17,347 bases of DNA, taken from assembly GCA_041677345.1 (NCBI GenBank), contig JBAYQE010000055.1, positions 1 to 17,347 on the forward strand, read 5' to 3'. The position numbers and the translations under genes were made by a program. The notes beneath the pieces were generated by a model. It did not search any database, was not told where the DNA came from, and saw nothing but the letters and a program-made list of their open reading frames with translations. The DNA is from JALOAT01 sp041677345 (GTDB taxonomy: Bacteria > Pseudomonadota > Gammaproteobacteria > Thiohalomonadales > Thiohalomonadaceae). This document shows positions 15,881 through 17,347 of the stretch, piece by piece. The first letter of the stretch is position 1. Each line of letters starts with the position of its first letter.

Positions 15881-17347
15881 TCATGCGGTTGTCCCGGCCT
15901 TCGGCAAGGCCACGAAAAAAGTCGCGCCGTGGTCCAGTTCACTTTCTGCCCATACCCTCCCACCGTGGCGCACCACGATGCGCTTCACCACGGCCAATCC
16001 GATACCTGAACCTTCAAACTCCGCGGCGCTGTGCAGGCGCTGGAACACGCCGAACAACCGGTCCACATAGCGCATGTCGAACCCCACGCCGTTGTCACGC
16101 ACATGGTAGATGAGCTCCGTATCGGTCACTTCACACCCCACCTCGATACGCGTCACCTCCCGGCTGCGCGTGAACTTGGTGGCGTTGGTCAACAGGTTCA
16201 TGAGTACTTGGCGCAGCAGGGCGCGATCCACTTCGGCAAGGGGCAGCTCCTCCAGACGGAAATCATAGGTACGTTCCGGTTCCACCTGGCGCACTTCCTC
16301 CCACACCTCCCGCACCAGCGCGGTCATATCCACAGGCAGCTTCTTCAATTCCGCGCGGCCGGTGCGCGAGAAGGTGAGGATGTCGGAGATCAGTTGGGCC
16401 ATGCGCTCGGTGTTCTCGCGAATCACCCGCAGCAGCCGCTTACCGTCTTCGTCCAGCTGCGCCTCGTATTCCGTAAGCAGGATCTTGGAGAACCCATCGA
16501 TGGCACGCAGCGGCGTCCGCAGGTCGTGTGAGACCGAATAACTGAAGCTTTCCAATTCCTTGTTGGCAGCTTCCAGTTCTGCCGTACGTGCCTTGACCCG
16601 TTGATCCAGTTCCTGGTTGAGCCGGCGCAACGTCCGCTCGGCCGCCTTGCGCTCGGTGATATCGAGGAAGGTCACCACGGCCCCCGTCACCTTGCCCTCC
16701 TCCCGGATGGGCGTACTCACGTATTCGATGGGAAAGGCGCTGCCGTCGTGCCGCCAGTACACCTCATCGGTACCACGGTACACCATCCCTTCCGCATAGG
16801 CCTTCTGTACCAGACAGTCGCGCAGTGGATAGGGGCTGCCATCCGCACGCGAGTGATGGATGACCTGATGCAAGTCACGCCCGATCAGTTCATCAGGCGT
16901 ATAGCCCAGCATGGCCGCTGCGGCCGGATTGACGAAGGTGCACCGGCCGCTCGTATCCAGACCATAAATGCCTTCGCCCGCCGACTGCAGCAACAGTTCG
17001 TTGCGGCGGCCGAGGCGCAGCGCCTCTTTCTCCGCTTGCTTGCGCGCAGTGATGTCCCGTGCTGCTGCGAACACGCCTACGACCGCACCGTGCTCGTCAC
17101 GATAGACAGCGGCATTGTAGAGCACCGGCGTGACATGTCCGTCGGCTCGACGGAGTTCCAGCGGATAGTCGATGACGAAACCTTGTTCGAAGGCTTGGCG
17201 ATAACCTGCCCGGGCACGCTCCGGCTCGGTGAAGTAGTCCGAGAAATCGGTACCGATGAGTTCCTCGCGCGAGCATCCGGTGACCTTCTCCGTGGCCGCG
17301 TTCACGTCGGTGATGGTGCCGTTCGGACCGATGGTCACCAGCGGGTC
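15881..17347 (-). CDS. PAS-domain sensor histidine kinase (5' end outside window)
   Basis: The C-terminal 488 residues of a sensor kinase. The frame is open to the window edge, and the PAS sequence DPLVTIGPNGTI starts right at the edge, so the true start lies beyond it. Order: PAS domain (about 1-95), second PAS/PAC domain (about 115-235, ending VVTFLDITERKAAE), coiled linker (about 235-265), HisKA with phospho-acceptor H274 in SYSVSHDLRTPLRAI, then the HATPase with N box NLLTNATKF (N388), G1 DNGVGF (418-423) and G2 GSGIGL (446-451). The catalytic half (LFGVFQRLHSAAEFEGSGIG) resembles kinases related to bacteriophytochromes. No transmembrane segment is seen in the part present. The response regulator follows on the same strand. 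Confidence 0.93.
   Translation of the reverse strand, partial: DPLVTIGPNGTITDVNAATEKVTGCSREELIGTDFSDYFTEPERARAGYRQAFEQGFVIDYPLELRRADGHVTPVLYNAAVYRDEHGAVVGVFAAARDITARKQAEKEALRLGRRNELLLQSAGEGIYGLDTSGRCTFVNPAAAAMLGYTPDELIGRDLHQVIHHSRADGSPYPLRDCLVQKAYAEGMVYRGTDEVYWRHDGSAFPIEYVSTPIREEGKVTGAVVTFLDITERKAAERTLRRLNQELDQRVKARTAELEAANKELESFSYSVSHDLRTPLRAIDGFSKILLTEYEAQLDEDGKRLLRVIRENTERMAQLISDILTFSRTGRAELKKLPVDMTALVREVWEEVRQVEPERTYDFRLEELPLAEVDRALLRQVLMNLLTNATKFTRSREVTRIEVGCEVTDTELIYHVRDNGVGFDMRYVDRLFGVFQRLHSAAEFEGSGIGLAVVKRIVVRHGGRVWAESELDHGATFFVALPKAGTTA

Noticed and set aside
17336..17338. GTG at 17338 as start of the histidine kinase
   Set aside because: It is inside a PAS domain whose conserved DPLVTI reads through from the window edge, so the gene is cut by the window.

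Overview
The window is high-GC proteobacterial DNA with dense, often overlapping genes. Family resemblances (a MenFDBC-type pathway close to the enterobacterial one, a type I MenB, a second FtsH) suggest a gammaproteobacterium, possibly an environmental Chromatiales-like lineage. That placement is inference; no rRNA or other marker is present.

Layout. Positions 1-1914 (minus) hold an almost complete ftsH-type membrane AAA protease that runs off the left edge. Positions 1915-2716 hold no convincing gene but several inverted repeats, including a 25-bp pair with 22 matches. A small DksA/TraR-type zinc-finger gene (2717-2968, minus) follows, with a strong terminator. After a 437-bp gap comes a plus-strand pair, a P2-type cation-transporting P-type ATPase and a tandem universal stress protein, closed by a terminator-like hairpin. 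Together with FtsH and the DksA-like protein this half looks like a stress and membrane-homeostasis neighbourhood.

Positions 7271-13527 (plus) are a tightly coupled menaquinone operon: hotdog thioesterase (probable MenI), MenA, MenF, MenD, MenB and MenC. Four of the five junctions overlap by 1-4 nt and the last has a 3-nt gap. MenE lies convergently at 13642-15075 (minus), separated by a REP-like palindrome. Together these cover chorismate to isochorismate to SEPHCHC, then (MenH step missing) SHCHC to o-succinylbenzoate, OSB-CoA, DHNA-CoA, DHNA and demethylmenaquinone. MenH and the final methyltransferase (MenG/UbiE) are not in the window.

The right end (minus) is a two-component pair: a PAS-PAS-HisKA-HATPase sensor kinase cut by the window edge (15881-17347), followed by a receiver-only response regulator with a C-terminal coiled coil (15236-15817).

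No RNA genes, CRISPR arrays, intact insertion sequences or phage genes were seen. I found no clearly new multi-gene system. The most notable points are the menH-less operon with a thioesterase at its head, the structured leader in front of it, the paired repeats beside ftsH, and some family-atypical residues.
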